Under the pieces are notes generated by a model. It ran no database searches. It had not been told where the DNA came from and worked only from the letters and a program-made list of their open reading frames with translations. A program made the translations under genes and the position numbers. DNA of 64,000 bases. It comes from Glaciecola sp. UBA1851. GTDB taxonomy: Bacteria > Pseudomonadota > Gammaproteobacteria > Enterobacterales > Alteromonadaceae. Of the stretch, positions 17,656 to 25,889 are shown in pieces. Where the stretch lies: assembly GCA_002338515.1 (NCBI GenBank), contig DDIL01000172.1, forward strand, positions 5,374 to 69,373. Reading direction: 5' to 3'. Every line of letters begins with the position of its first letter. Position 1 is the first letter of the stretch.

Positions 17656-18897
17656 ATGTCAGAAGAACAGTTAAATATACAGCGAAATATTATAGAGTTA
17701 ATGAATAGTGCAGGACTCTCTGTATCTCCAGATAGCTGGTATTATATTTCGTTAGCATTATTAATATTAGTTGTCAGCTCGTTTATTGCTCACATCACTG
17801 CGAAATTAGTGCTTAGTTTTAAAGTAACACGCTTGGTAAACCTTACAAAGAACAAATGGGATGATGAATTATTAAGCTGCGGGGTATTTAGAAGACTGGC
17901 TCATTTTGCCCCAGCAACCACATTCTATTTCGGTAAATACTTTTTATTTGAGCCAGAATCCAATTATTTCCTTCTTATTACCAACTTAACTAATCTGTAT
18001 ATTGCGATCACCTTTTATATGGTAATCAATGCATTACTTACAGCAATAGAGTCAATTTATAATCAATCAAGTTTATCAAAGAAAGCGCCTATAACTGGAT
18101 TTATTCAAGTTGCCCGACTGCTCATCACGATTGGTTTAATTTTCTTAGTTATTTCGTTATTACTAGGGAAAAGCCCTATTTACTTATTGTCAGGCCTTAC
18201 AGCAATAGCGGCTGTACTGCTATTGATATTTAGAGATACTATCTTAGGTTTCGTTGCAGGCATTCAAATAGCTGCGAATAGAATGTTCAACACAGGTGAT
18301 TGGATTGAAATCCCAAAGTTTGGCGTTGATGGCGATATTATACAGATTGGACTAACCGTCGTAAAAGTACAAAATTGGGATAAAACCATTTCAACTATAC
18401 CGACTTATACACTCACTACAGATGCGGTAAAAAACTGGCGAGGTATGCAAGAGTCTGGTGGACGGAGAATTAAGCGTTCTATCCATATTGATATTCGCAG
18501 CATATCGTTTTCGTCGAAAGAACAACTCATTGAGTGGAAAAAATTAAGACTATTGAAACACTACTTACAAGAAAAGGAAGGGGAGTTAGTAGAAGATTCG
18601 AAGAATTGTGAAAAACATCAAGATGATGTAATTAATTCTAGAAAGTTAACAAATATTGGAACATTTAGAGCATACGTGCGGGAATATTTGAAAAAACATC
18701 CCGACGTACATAAAGATTTAACACATATGGTAAGGCAACTAGCCCCAACAGAAATTGGTTTACCATTAGAAGTATATTGCTTCAGTAACAAACAGGCTTG
18801 GGTTGATTACGAGCACGTTCAATCTGAAATATTTGATCACTTACTATCTATTTTGCCTGTATTTGGCCTGAAAGTGTATCAAAGGGTGTCTAATTAA
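17656..18897 (+). CDS. MscS-family mechanosensitive channel, YbdG/MscM type
   Basis: 413 residues, the size of E. coli YbdG (415). Several N-terminal transmembrane helices (about 28-50, 95-125, 145-175), then the pore-lining helix LLSGLTAIAAVLLLIFRDTILGFVAGIQIA with the MscS Gly/Ala pattern and the beta domain (NTGDWIEIPKFGVDGDIIQIGLTVVKVQNWDKT). The insert rich in Lys/Glu near 295-325 and VKNWRGMQESGGRRIKR are typical of the YbdG branch. Such channels release solutes on hypo-osmotic stress with small conductance. Third gene of the acyltransferase operon: lipid remodelling and tension sensing sit together. Confidence 0.9.
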   Translation: MSEEQLNIQRNIIELMNSAGLSVSPDSWYYISLALLILVVSSFIAHITAKLVLSFKVTRLVNLTKNKWDDELLSCGVFRRLAHFAPATTFYFGKYFLFEPESNYFLLITNLTNLYIAITFYMVINALLTAIESIYNQSSLSKKAPITGFIQVARLLITIGLIFLVISLLLGKSPIYLLSGLTAIAAVLLLIFRDTILGFVAGIQIAANRMFNTGDWIEIPKFGVDGDIIQIGLTVVKVQNWDKTISTIPTYTLTTDAVKNWRGMQESGGRRIKRSIHIDIRSISFSSKEQLIEWKKLRLLKHYLQEKEGELVEDSKNCEKHQDDVINSRKLTNIGTFRAYVREYLKKHPDVHKDLTHMVRQLAPTEIGLPLEVYCFSNKQAWVDYEHVQSEIFDHLLSILPVFGLKVYQRVSN

Positions 18898-19097
18898 GCA
18901 GTAGCAAACGCTAATAGACCCATTATAGCTAAACCTGAAATCCCAAAGAACCCAAATTCAATTCTTTCTTTTAATGCGTCAGCGCCTTTCTTTTCACTAA
19001 GAAACGCCATTACAATACAAGATATCCCAAGAACTAAAGCAAGCATCATCAGCCCAAATAAAATAGTGTCCGCCACTACCAATAAAGTTTCTAACAT
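18894..19097 (-). CDS. Small two-helix membrane protein
   Basis: 67 residues from ATG at 19097, which has GGAG nine bases upstream; the longer frame starts at a TTG at 19112 that overlaps this ribosome site and is rejected. Two transmembrane helices (VVADTILFGLMMLALVLGISC and GFFGISGLAIMGLLAFATA) joined by a charged cytoplasmic-type loop (SEKKGADALKERIE). No family recognised. Its last 4 bp overlap the 3' end of the convergent MscS gene, leaving no room for a terminator between them. Confidence 0.7.
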   Translation of the reverse strand: MLETLLVVADTILFGLMMLALVLGISCIVMAFLSEKKGADALKERIEFGFFGISGLAIMGLLAFATA

Positions 19098-19445
19098 AAA
19101 AAGATTCTCCAATTTGAATGGCGCTATTATGCAATAAACGCTTGTAGAAACCTAGGTTCATTAGACTTTTTTACAGTTGTTTATGATCTTAGTCAAATAT
19201 ACGAACTTTTTAGTAATTTATTAAATTAATAGGCTATTTTATATTTAACATTCTATATGAGATTTTTATCTTATTGTTTTAATTGAATAAAAATACTGGC
19301 ATTTTATTTGCTATCCCACAGTAAAGACATAATCAGTTTGCCTAAATGTTTACTTTTGGTTTAACTAAACCACTAGACTTAATGCAATTTAAGATAAAAG
19401 TCTTATAACGTTTACCATACAAATTAAAATTTCCAAGGAATCAAT
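19098..19445. other. Intergenic region upstream of the YggN-like gene
   Basis: About 350 bp, A+T-rich, between divergent genes, so it must hold both promoters. The only structure noted is the palindrome at 19357-19372. No frame or RNA gene seen. Confidence 0.45.
19357..19372. promoter_or_regulatory. Palindrome upstream of the YggN-like gene, possible operator
   Basis: TGGTTTA-AC-TAAACCA: perfect 7-bp arms around 2 bp, centred about 80 bp before the start codon at 19446. Position and symmetry suit a dimeric regulator; none can be named. Confidence 0.35.
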
Positions 19446-20243
19446 ATGAAATATATATCACTTATAGCTGGAACATTTGCTTTTTCATGCGTCGCAAGCC
19501 AACCAGCGTTTGCTCACAATGATTTCCACTTAAATTGCGAAACGAATGTATCTGGTAATATTAGCTTTGCAAATAATGAGCTTACCGTGGTATCAGAAGG
19601 TGGGAAAACCATACTTTTTAAACCAACAGGCCTAGTGACGGTTGATGGCAATTCACTAAATTTAAATAGTCGTGAACAAAAATTAGCTAAGACCTATTAT
19701 TCTGATGTGGAAGCAAGCATTCCTATGGTTGTAGATATTACCGTAGAAGCACTCAATATCACTAAAGTTGCCCTTACTGAAGTATTTAAAGGTTTTTTGG
19801 GGGAGCAAAGTGAGTTACCGAACCTTATTGATAATAAACTAACAAATGCAACTAAGGCGATAGAAGATCACGTTTATCAAAACCCAGACTCCTTAACGTT
19901 CAACTCGACCTATTTATCTGAGGATTTAGGTTTCGATGAGTCGCTAGATCAAGAAATAGACGAGATAAAAGAGGAATTAATTAGCTCAATGATGGGACAA
20001 ATTCTTATATCAATGGGGCAATCGTTATTTTCTGGTGATACCGATTTTAGTGATTTTGAGCAAAGAATGGAGAAAATGGGAGAAGAAATTGAGCAAAAAG
20101 CCGACATTATGAGCAAAGCACTAGAAGAAAAAGCAGAATTGTTGTGTGAAAAGATGCAGCGCTTAAATACTACTGAAAATGAATTAAGTAAAATTGACGG
20201 GTTGAGTGAGTTAAATCTAATAGATTTACAAAATAAAGCCTAA
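19446..20243 (+). CDS. DUF2884 (YggN) family exported protein
   Basis: 265 residues with a signal peptide ending QPAFA and cleavage before HNDFHL. Features of DUF2884: a short N-terminal domain with a cysteine (HLNCETNVSG), SLNLNSREQKLAKTYY, and a long helical C-terminal half (AALxxVF-type segments, FEQRMEKMGEEIEQKADIMSKALEEKAELLCEKM) likely forming a coiled coil. E. coli YggN is of similar build and length; its function is unknown. ATG follows CCAAGGAATCAAT. Monocistronic, with a palindrome upstream and a strong terminator downstream. Confidence 0.85.
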   Translation: MKYISLIAGTFAFSCVASQPAFAHNDFHLNCETNVSGNISFANNELTVVSEGGKTILFKPTGLVTVDGNSLNLNSREQKLAKTYYSDVEASIPMVVDITVEALNITKVALTEVFKGFLGEQSELPNLIDNKLTNATKAIEDHVYQNPDSLTFNSTYLSEDLGFDESLDQEIDEIKEELISSMMGQILISMGQSLFSGDTDFSDFEQRMEKMGEEIEQKADIMSKALEEKAELLCEKMQRLNTTENELSKIDGLSELNLIDLQNKA

Positions 20244-20320
20244 ATCACTAGTCGTTTCAAAAAGATAAATTGGTACATCTTGTTAGTTTAACAAAATACT
20301 ATTTAAAACCTTCAACAAAG

Positions 20321-20349
20321 CGTACTACATAATTGAGTACGCTTTTTTA
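20321..20349 (+). terminator. Rho-independent terminator of the YggN-like gene
   Basis: GCGTACT (20321-20327) pairs with AGTACGC (20337-20343), 9-nt loop, followed by six T. Confidence 0.85.
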
Positions 20350-20419
20350 TTGGCTATTTGATAAGGTTATGTAAACAGTTTAAGAAACCTCATGAACAAG
20401 AATATAGGAAATGTAATAA

Positions 20420-21316
20420 ATGCACTTAAATACACCTGTTCATTCAACCTTTGTATACATTGTAGGTTTAGGTTGGCTAGGTACACCATTAGCAACTAAA
20501 CTGCTAAATTACGACTACCAAGTTAGCGGGACCGTTCGTAGCATTTCGAAACAAAGTCAACTTAAATCTAGAAATTTAAACGCAGATATACTCAATCTAA
20601 CACCAACGGAATCGGTTGATTACACTAAATTGACTAACTTTGAAGAGGGTATTCAGCACTCGAAACAAAATATTGTGGTGATAAATATTCCGCCAGGTCG
20701 TCAATCGTTTAATAAAGATGCGCACGTACAAAATATGAAGGCATTGATAGACTATTTTATCAATAAGGGAGTGGACAAACTTATTTTTATCAGTACGACC
20801 TCGGTTTATGGTAATGCAAAGAGCACAGTTAATTTACAAACCGCAGTACAACCCCAAACAGATTCAGCTCAAGCTCATGTTGAAATTGAAAATTATATTC
20901 TTAAAAATTATTGTACAAGGGGTTTAATTGTTAGGCCTGCAGGTTTAGTTGGACCAAATATCGATGGTACTTTCCGCCATCCGGTTTATACATTAGTAAA
21001 AAAAGAAAAAATAAAAAATGGGCTAGAGCCAGTCAATTTAGTTCATCAGGAAGATTTAATAAACGCAATTATAAGATCGATTGCTATAGATATTACTGGG
21101 AAAGGGATTAACTTAGCGTGTTTAGATAACCCTACTAAGCAGGATTACTATACTTGGTGTGCGACGAAGCTGGCATTGCCAACTCCATATTTTGAAAATG
21201 ATCAATTGAAAGTGAACACAGGTAAAAAAATTGATGCATCCGAGAGCTTAAAAATGTTGGGTAACCTAAAGTTAGGTTACCCAAGTGTTTTTGATTTACT
21301 CAATAAATCAGAATAG
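20420..21316 (+). CDS. NAD(P)-binding SDR/epimerase-like protein, YeeZ type
   Basis: 298 residues. Extended-SDR-like Rossmann protein: nucleotide-binding GLGWLGTPLATKLL near residue 16, the ISTTSVYGN strand with catalytic-type Ser/Tyr, and VRPAGLVGPN. The GLGWLG start and overall length resemble E. coli YeeZ, whose substrate is not known. The usual YxxxK is poorly conserved, so enzymatic activity is uncertain. A 13-bp inverted repeat (21257-21284) lies inside the coding sequence just before the stop. Convergent with the NSS transporter gene. Confidence 0.8.
   Translation: MHLNTPVHSTFVYIVGLGWLGTPLATKLLNYDYQVSGTVRSISKQSQLKSRNLNADILNLTPTESVDYTKLTNFEEGIQHSKQNIVVINIPPGRQSFNKDAHVQNMKALIDYFINKGVDKLIFISTTSVYGNAKSTVNLQTAVQPQTDSAQAHVEIENYILKNYCTRGLIVRPAGLVGPNIDGTFRHPVYTLVKKEKIKNGLEPVNLVHQEDLINAIIRSIAIDITGKGINLACLDNPTKQDYYTWCATKLALPTPYFENDQLKVNTGKKIDASESLKMLGNLKLGYPSVFDLLNKSE
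21257..21284 (+). repeat. Perfect 13-bp inverted repeat inside the 3' end of a coding sequence
   Basis: Arms 21257-21269 and 21272-21284 are exact reverse complements (TTGGGTAACCTAA and TTAGGTTACCCAA) around AG. They encode LGNLKLGYP, about 30 nt before the stop at 21316, and are followed by GTGTTTTTG. In RNA the inner two pairs would open to give a 6-nt loop. Confidence 0.9.
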
Positions 21317-21331
21317 TTAAATATTGATCTT

Positions 21332-21352
21332 GATTAGCTAACTTAGCTAATC
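21332..21352. terminator. Convergent inverted repeat containing the NSS transporter stop codon
   Basis: GATTAGCTAA-C-TTAGCTAATC, 10-bp arms around one base, between the stop at 21316 and the end of the leftward transporter gene. The transporter stop codon (21343-21345) is part of the palindrome. No long U-tract, so termination strength is uncertain. Confidence 0.5.
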
Positions 21353-22776
21353 AGCATGGAAACAACGTCAATCCCAAAGTATTTAACCAGTACTGTATTT
21401 GTAAAAATGACTGCCAATACAACGGGTATAAAAGTTTTAAGTGATAAATTAATATAACGCTCTAAAAAGCTACTTTGATACTCTGGAGCACCCTGCTCTA
21501 GCTCTTGATTAAACGCATAGTGGCGCCACTTATAAGCCACAAATAAACAAATCAATAAACCGTTCAGCGGTAATATAGTGTCATAAAACACATCATAAAC
21601 TACGTCAAAGAATGATTTATCCGCGCCGGCATAGAATACAAAATTAGTGAAGAAACCCACCAAGCCAAATGAGAACGCACACATTAACGAAAATAGCACG
21701 AGTAATGCACCACATATTAATAATGAAGCTTTTCTTGATGCACCTTTTTCACTCATAAGCGCAGAAACCGGTACTTCAAATATAGACACTAACGAGGTTA
21801 TGGCTGCAAAAAATACGAGTAAAAAGAAAATACAAGCCACTAAGCTAGCGCCGAAATAGCCAATTGAATCTTGTAGTGCCAAAAATATTTGCGGTAAATA
21901 TGAAAATATCATCGAAACTGATGACTCACTTAAACTAGCAGTATCGACAGTAGGATTGAAAGAGAATATGGCGGGTAGAATCATTAAACCCGCGGTGAAA
22001 GCCACAGCTGTATCGGTTAAAGCAACGAGTTTTGCAGAGGAAGGTAGGTTGGCTCGCTTATCTATGTAACTGCCGTAAGTTATCATTATACCCATACCTA
22101 ACGACAGCGAGAAAAAGGCCTGAGAAAGCGCGCCATTAACTACCTGCGCATTAATTTTTGACAAGTCAGGTACCAAATAAAATTCTACTCCAGCTAATGC
22201 GTTATCACGAGTCAATACAAAGGCAACAAGCAATAATAACATTGCAAACAATGCAGGCATTAAGATTTTAGCTGCTTTTTCAATCCCCTCTTTCACACCG
22301 CCTTGTAGAATAAAATATACAATGCCCAATACCAGTGCCATATACATGAACAGAGAATTGCCAGTTATGAAGTTTGAAAATGTACCAGGTGCGGCGAGCT
22401 CATCTAGGTTTCCCATAGCAGATTCAGCAAAATAACCAAATATCCATACGGTTATTACGAGGTAGAAAACAGCTATCATAAATGGCGTAATAATAGAGAG
22501 CCAGCCAGCAATTCTCCACTTACGGCTACCATTTGAGAGGCCAGTATAGGCACCGAGCGGATCTTTCTGACTCGCTCTACCAACGGTCATTTCAGCTATC
22601 ATGACGGGCAAGCATATTGCAACAACAAAAATGGCGTACATTAGCAAAAATGCACCACCACCGTTTTTAGCGGCACCAACAGGAAACCCCACTAAATTAC
22701 CAATACCGACTGCAGAACCCGCAGCGGCTAAAACAAATCCTAGTTTGGAACCAAACTGTTCTCTTGAACCAGCCAT
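21343..22776 (-). CDS. Sodium-dependent transporter, neurotransmitter:sodium symporter (NSS) family
   Basis: 477 residues, about 11-12 transmembrane helices. N-terminal signature RExFGSKLGFVLAAAGSAVGIGNLVGFP is the unwound TM1 that binds Na+ and substrate in the LeuT fold; GGGAFLLMY and AEMTVGR follow. Prokaryotic members carry amino acids such as tyrosine, tryptophan, methionine or alanine; the substrate here is not determinable. Single gene, GGAAG ribosome site just before ATG. A 20-bp palindrome (22826-22845) sits at the promoter, so expression is probably under a specific regulator. Confidence 0.93.
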   Translation of the reverse strand: MAGSREQFGSKLGFVLAAAGSAVGIGNLVGFPVGAAKNGGGAFLLMYAIFVVAICLPVMIAEMTVGRASQKDPLGAYTGLSNGSRKWRIAGWLSIITPFMIAVFYLVITVWIFGYFAESAMGNLDELAAPGTFSNFITGNSLFMYMALVLGIVYFILQGGVKEGIEKAAKILMPALFAMLLLLVAFVLTRDNALAGVEFYLVPDLSKINAQVVNGALSQAFFSLSLGMGIMITYGSYIDKRANLPSSAKLVALTDTAVAFTAGLMILPAIFSFNPTVDTASLSESSVSMIFSYLPQIFLALQDSIGYFGASLVACIFFLLVFFAAITSLVSIFEVPVSALMSEKGASRKASLLICGALLVLFSLMCAFSFGLVGFFTNFVFYAGADKSFFDVVYDVFYDTILPLNGLLICLFVAYKWRHYAFNQELEQGAPEYQSSFLERYINLSLKTFIPVVLAVIFTNTVLVKYFGIDVVSMLIS

Positions 22777-22825
22777 CAGACTTCCTTTTTATTATTTTTA
22801 TACTGAATATCAATTATAGTGAAAA

Positions 22826-22845
22826 ATGTTAACAGTTGTTAACAT
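22826..22845. promoter_or_regulatory. Operator-like palindrome upstream of the NSS transporter
   Basis: ATGTTAACA-GT-TGTTAACAT: perfect 9-bp arms around 2 bp, 50-70 bp upstream of the start codon (leftward gene). On the minus strand TTAACA inside it is followed 18 bp later by TATAAT, so it would overlap the -35 region of a plausible promoter. The regulator cannot be named. Confidence 0.55.
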
Positions 22846-22911
22846 AAATGTCTCCACACAAATGCATTGATAATTTAAAGAAATAACCCGAATATATGGT
22901 TTCAGTTTTGT

Positions 22912-23640
22912 TTAGTAACTTATCTTCTTTCCTTCCCAATCAATATAATAGGGTGACTGCTCAGTATCGAACTTATCTATAATCGATAATAATTGAGAAA
23001 CTGTGAACTGTGAAGTAAACAATTTACCCGGTTTAACATTACTTTGAAAAGGTTTACTTAGGTTAGTATCAACTGTGCCAGGATGATAACAAGCTAGCGC
23101 TGTATTCGCAGAACGCCTTTTATATTCTATGCTAGCAGTTTTTACAATCATGTTTAGCGCAGCCTTTGAGGCTCTATATCCGTACCAGCCACCTAAACCA
23201 TTTTCACTGATACTCCCTACTCTTGCGCTAAAGAACGTAATCGATGCTCCTTCTTTCGCCATCACTTTTACAAGAAATTTCAGCCACAGTGCCGGAACAA
23301 TAGTGTTGACGCGAAAATACTCGGTTAATTGCTCGCTACTTATATCTTCTAAGCGCTTTTCTGGCTTAAGCGCCATGTCCCCTGAGGTATGCAGTACTCC
23401 TGTTGTACATATTACTTTAGAGAATCGAATACCTTGCGATGAAATGTCAGCTATAAACTCCTTAACTTTATCAGAATCAGTTGAATCAAAGGCATATGAG
23501 ATTTGTTTGTCATTAATTTTAGAGAGTTCTGATCGAGATACACAATGAACCGTGCCAACCTTAGTGTCATCGCACAGTTGAGCCACAACTTCTTTTCCAA
23601 TACCGCCACCTGCTCCAATTACCAATACATGTTGATTCAT
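22912..23640 (-). CDS. SDR family oxidoreductase, C-factor/CsgA-like
   Basis: 242 residues, classical short-chain dehydrogenase. Nucleotide-binding GAGGGIGKEV at residues 8-17, NTIVPALW (Asn of the catalytic tetrad), Ser in FFSARVGSIS, and catalytic YxxxK in YGYRASK, then HPGTVDTNLSKPF. The HPGTVDT ending resembles the C-factor/CsgA and YciK-like group. Substrate unknown. The ATG overlaps the stop of the DCC protein gene by one base (TAATG), so the two are translationally coupled. Confidence 0.88.
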   Translation of the reverse strand: MNQHVLVIGAGGGIGKEVVAQLCDDTKVGTVHCVSRSELSKINDKQISYAFDSTDSDKVKEFIADISSQGIRFSKVICTTGVLHTSGDMALKPEKRLEDISSEQLTEYFRVNTIVPALWLKFLVKVMAKEGASITFFSARVGSISENGLGGWYGYRASKAALNMIVKTASIEYKRRSANTALACYHPGTVDTNLSKPFQSNVKPGKLFTSQFTVSQLLSIIDKFDTEQSPYYIDWEGKKISY

Positions 23641-24032
23641 TAATATTTAGCCTTACAGTTGTTATTTTCACATCGTTTCTTACCCGTGAGCCAGTAAGAA
23701 ATCTTATATCTGTTTTTTGCAAATATTAAATAGGCTTTATCGGCAAAAAATCTGATTATTGGCCATCTCAAGGGTGCATAAACCCATCCTCTACCAACTT
23801 CACTCCAGGCTCTGTGGGTTGCATCTAAACCAACAAGCAAAGTCCCGTCCTCACACATACCATGAATTCTATCGTTTAAAGCTTGCCATTCAAGATCGGG
23901 ATAGTTTCTTTCAAAATCGTCATCCATGATATCTACAAATGACAAATTACCGTCTGTATTCAATTTTTTTAGTTGATTCATCTCTTTTTCACATAATGGG
24001 CAAGTGCCATCGTAAAAAATTTTGAAGGCCAT
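23640..24032 (-). CDS. DCC (DUF393) family thiol-disulfide oxidoreductase-like protein
   Basis: 130 residues. The N-terminus has the family motif: KIFYDGTCPLCEKEMNQLKK, a CxxC-type pair in a thioredoxin-like beginning. The rest (WSEVGRGWVYAPLRWPIIRFFADKAYLIFAKNRYKIS) is the usual DUF393 helical region. A cysteine-rich end (CENNNCKAKY) is additional. Presumed thiol-disulfide exchange activity comes from family membership only. Overlaps and precedes the SDR gene in one transcript; DCC proteins are often found with oxidoreductases. Confidence 0.87.
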   Translation of the reverse strand: MAFKIFYDGTCPLCEKEMNQLKKLNTDGNLSFVDIMDDDFERNYPDLEWQALNDRIHGMCEDGTLLVGLDATHRAWSEVGRGWVYAPLRWPIIRFFADKAYLIFAKNRYKISYWLTGKKRCENNNCKAKY

Positions 24033-24134
24033 GTTTATTCCAAAAGACTATGTATTTGGGAGTGGTTACGTAAAACCAGTATACAAAGATTAAAAGGCAG
24101 AGAATGATTGAGCGAAGATTTCTTTACAGTATTA

Positions 24135-24151
24135 GGGCCTGTTGGCCTTTT
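24135..24151 (+). repeat. 17-bp motif resembling one at 36933, possible remnant of a mobile end
   Basis: TAGGGCCTGTTGGCCTT in the gene-poor gap after a leftward lipoprotein gene. It differs from 36933-36949 only by transitions (4 of 17). No transposase or second end is nearby. Confidence 0.2.
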
Positions 24152-24306
24152 TAAGTTTTCAAACCCAAGAGTGCAGACTTTTTAATCATCTCCGAAATAT
24201 GCACTTCAGCATGGGGGTAGCGCCAGAGCTGTCAAAATTCAATAAAGAAATTACGGAATAACTCAAAGGATTGTGCTTTTGGGATAGGCACTATCCTTAT
24301 TGAATG

Positions 24307-25431
24307 TTAGTTGAACCATTCAGGTTTAATTTTCATTTTGAATAATAGCGGTGCAAAGTCTTCATATTTTTGTCTATCAGATTCGCAAACTGTATTGTCA
24401 GCGTACACTCGTTTCCAAGGGTCATTAATTAAGTATAACTCATCCCTCTTCACAGCAACTCCTTCCAAAGCTGTATTTTTAATTTTATGATAACTTGCAC
24501 AATTTCCGTTTGTTGATGACGGAGCAAAAAATTCAACATTTACGATTTTAGTTGGTTTTTGTTTCTCTAAATCTAAAATCCATAGTTGGTCATCGTTTCG
24601 CGCAGCTGCTATTAAATAGCCCTTATCAGAATCTTCAGGGTAATAAACATCCATTCCATTAATAGGATGATTACCTTCGTCAAATAACGGAAATAGTAGT
24701 TGTGTATCTTTTACTTTTATAAAATCATCAAGTTTATTAAACATCTGTTCTTCATAAACTAATTCAAATACTCTTGGTTGAGTGTTTTTATCTTTTTCTA
24801 ACCCTAATAGTATTCTTGAGTCTTTAGTTATAGTTAAACCTTCAATTCCGTCATTTGGAAAATTACCAACATTATCCGTCTTATCAAATTGTAACGCCCT
24901 TATACCCGTGATTAAAAGTTGCTCATTAATTAATTCAATTTTGACTAATAGAGTGGGATGATTTGTTGATCCTGTCTCTTTGAATCTCATTTGACAAGAT
25001 TCACTTAATTCACCCGCACGTGTTGCATCTTCAGTTACAATTAACCATTGGTTTTCCCTATTAGGAATAGATACTAGTCCTTCATAATCTGGTCGAGAAT
25101 TAAGATAAGAACTAAAACAGCTCTCCTTGACGTTGTCAGACATCTTAAATGGACCAAGCTTATCTATAACTTTTTCTTCATTTAGACTTATTTTATGTAA
25201 TCTTTTAATTTGAGTTTCGTCAGCACTGCCATCTGAGATAGAATACAAATAACCGTTGTAGTAACTCAAACCCGAGGTTTGTGGATTTAACATATACTCT
25301 GAATTAATGTCAGTAATCCAGTCGCCTTTTACACTTTCATAAAATACTATTTCAGGCTTTTGTGTAAAAACGGAGCATGCCTGAAGGCAAGTGCTTATAA
25401 CAACAGTGAATATTATTTTTCTTATAGACAA
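24307..25431 (-). CDS. Lipoprotein with a possible beta-propeller, function unknown
   Basis: 374 residues from a TTG at 25431, chosen because it gives a clean lipoprotein signal (SIRKIIFTVVISTCLQAC, lipid on the Cys) and has AGGAAAG nine bases upstream; the frame is open to an ATG at 25530 but that adds an implausible soluble leader. The mature protein has repeated strand-like segments (GLSYYNGYLYSISDG, GLVSIPNRENQWLIVTEDA, DGIEGLTITKDSRILLGLEKD, GMDVYYPEDSDKGYLIAAARND) that suggest a propeller like SdiA-regulated or phytase-esterase-like proteins. Four Cys in the mature part. The family call is tentative. Confidence 0.65.
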   Translation of the reverse strand: MSIRKIIFTVVISTCLQACSVFTQKPEIVFYESVKGDWITDINSEYMLNPQTSGLSYYNGYLYSISDGSADETQIKRLHKISLNEEKVIDKLGPFKMSDNVKESCFSSYLNSRPDYEGLVSIPNRENQWLIVTEDATRAGELSESCQMRFKETGSTNHPTLLVKIELINEQLLITGIRALQFDKTDNVGNFPNDGIEGLTITKDSRILLGLEKDKNTQPRVFELVYEEQMFNKLDDFIKVKDTQLLFPLFDEGNHPINGMDVYYPEDSDKGYLIAAARNDDQLWILDLEKQKPTKIVNVEFFAPSSTNGNCASYHKIKNTALEGVAVKRDELYLINDPWKRVYADNTVCESDRQKYEDFAPLLFKMKIKPEWFN

Positions 25432-25889
25432 TACATACTTTCCTAATAACACGTTACTACCCTCAAAATATTTAAAACTCTTATTTCTAACACTGCAAAC
25501 TCTGCCTGAATACAGATCATATATCAACAAATGTTATATCCTATCTCGGTTAAAAGTAATGTTTATGGTAGTTACTAAAATTTAGCTTACTAAATAGAAC
25601 AACCGAAATTAATTGTTAAACGCTATAATCAAAGATTTATAAACATTATTACTTTTGGCTACAGATAATCACTTTCGTTAAAATAAAAGCTATGCAATAT
25701 AAAAGTTTTACATCTTTGTTGTTTAATTTCAGCATATCAATACTATTCAATATCGCGAAGTGTTAAAGTTGAACCTTAATTGACGTATTCTTTATGTCTA
25801 CACAAGAACTTACAATGTTTAGCATGCCTAATATGGGTATTTGCGTACACAAGTGATTCAACATCGATGATTGTTTTTTAAACAGAATA
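25432..25889. other. Intergenic region between divergent genes, nothing recognised
   Basis: About 460 bp, A+T-rich, must hold the promoters of the leftward lipoprotein and the rightward PhoD-like gene. A 20-codon frame at 25794 lacks a ribosome site. No repeat or RNA gene seen. Confidence 0.4.

Noticed and set aside
24108..24160. 16-codon frame MIERRFLYSIRACWPF and GGCC-TGTT-GGCC-TTTTT hairpin
   Set aside because: No ribosome site, no plus-strand gene to terminate, stem of only 4 bp.
24282..24296. GGATAG-GCA-CTATCC hairpin just after the lipoprotein gene
   Set aside because: Short and without a U-tract in either direction; not called as a terminator.
25794..25856. 20-codon frame upstream of the PhoD-like gene
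   Set aside because: No ribosome site and no sign of conservation; consistent with chance.
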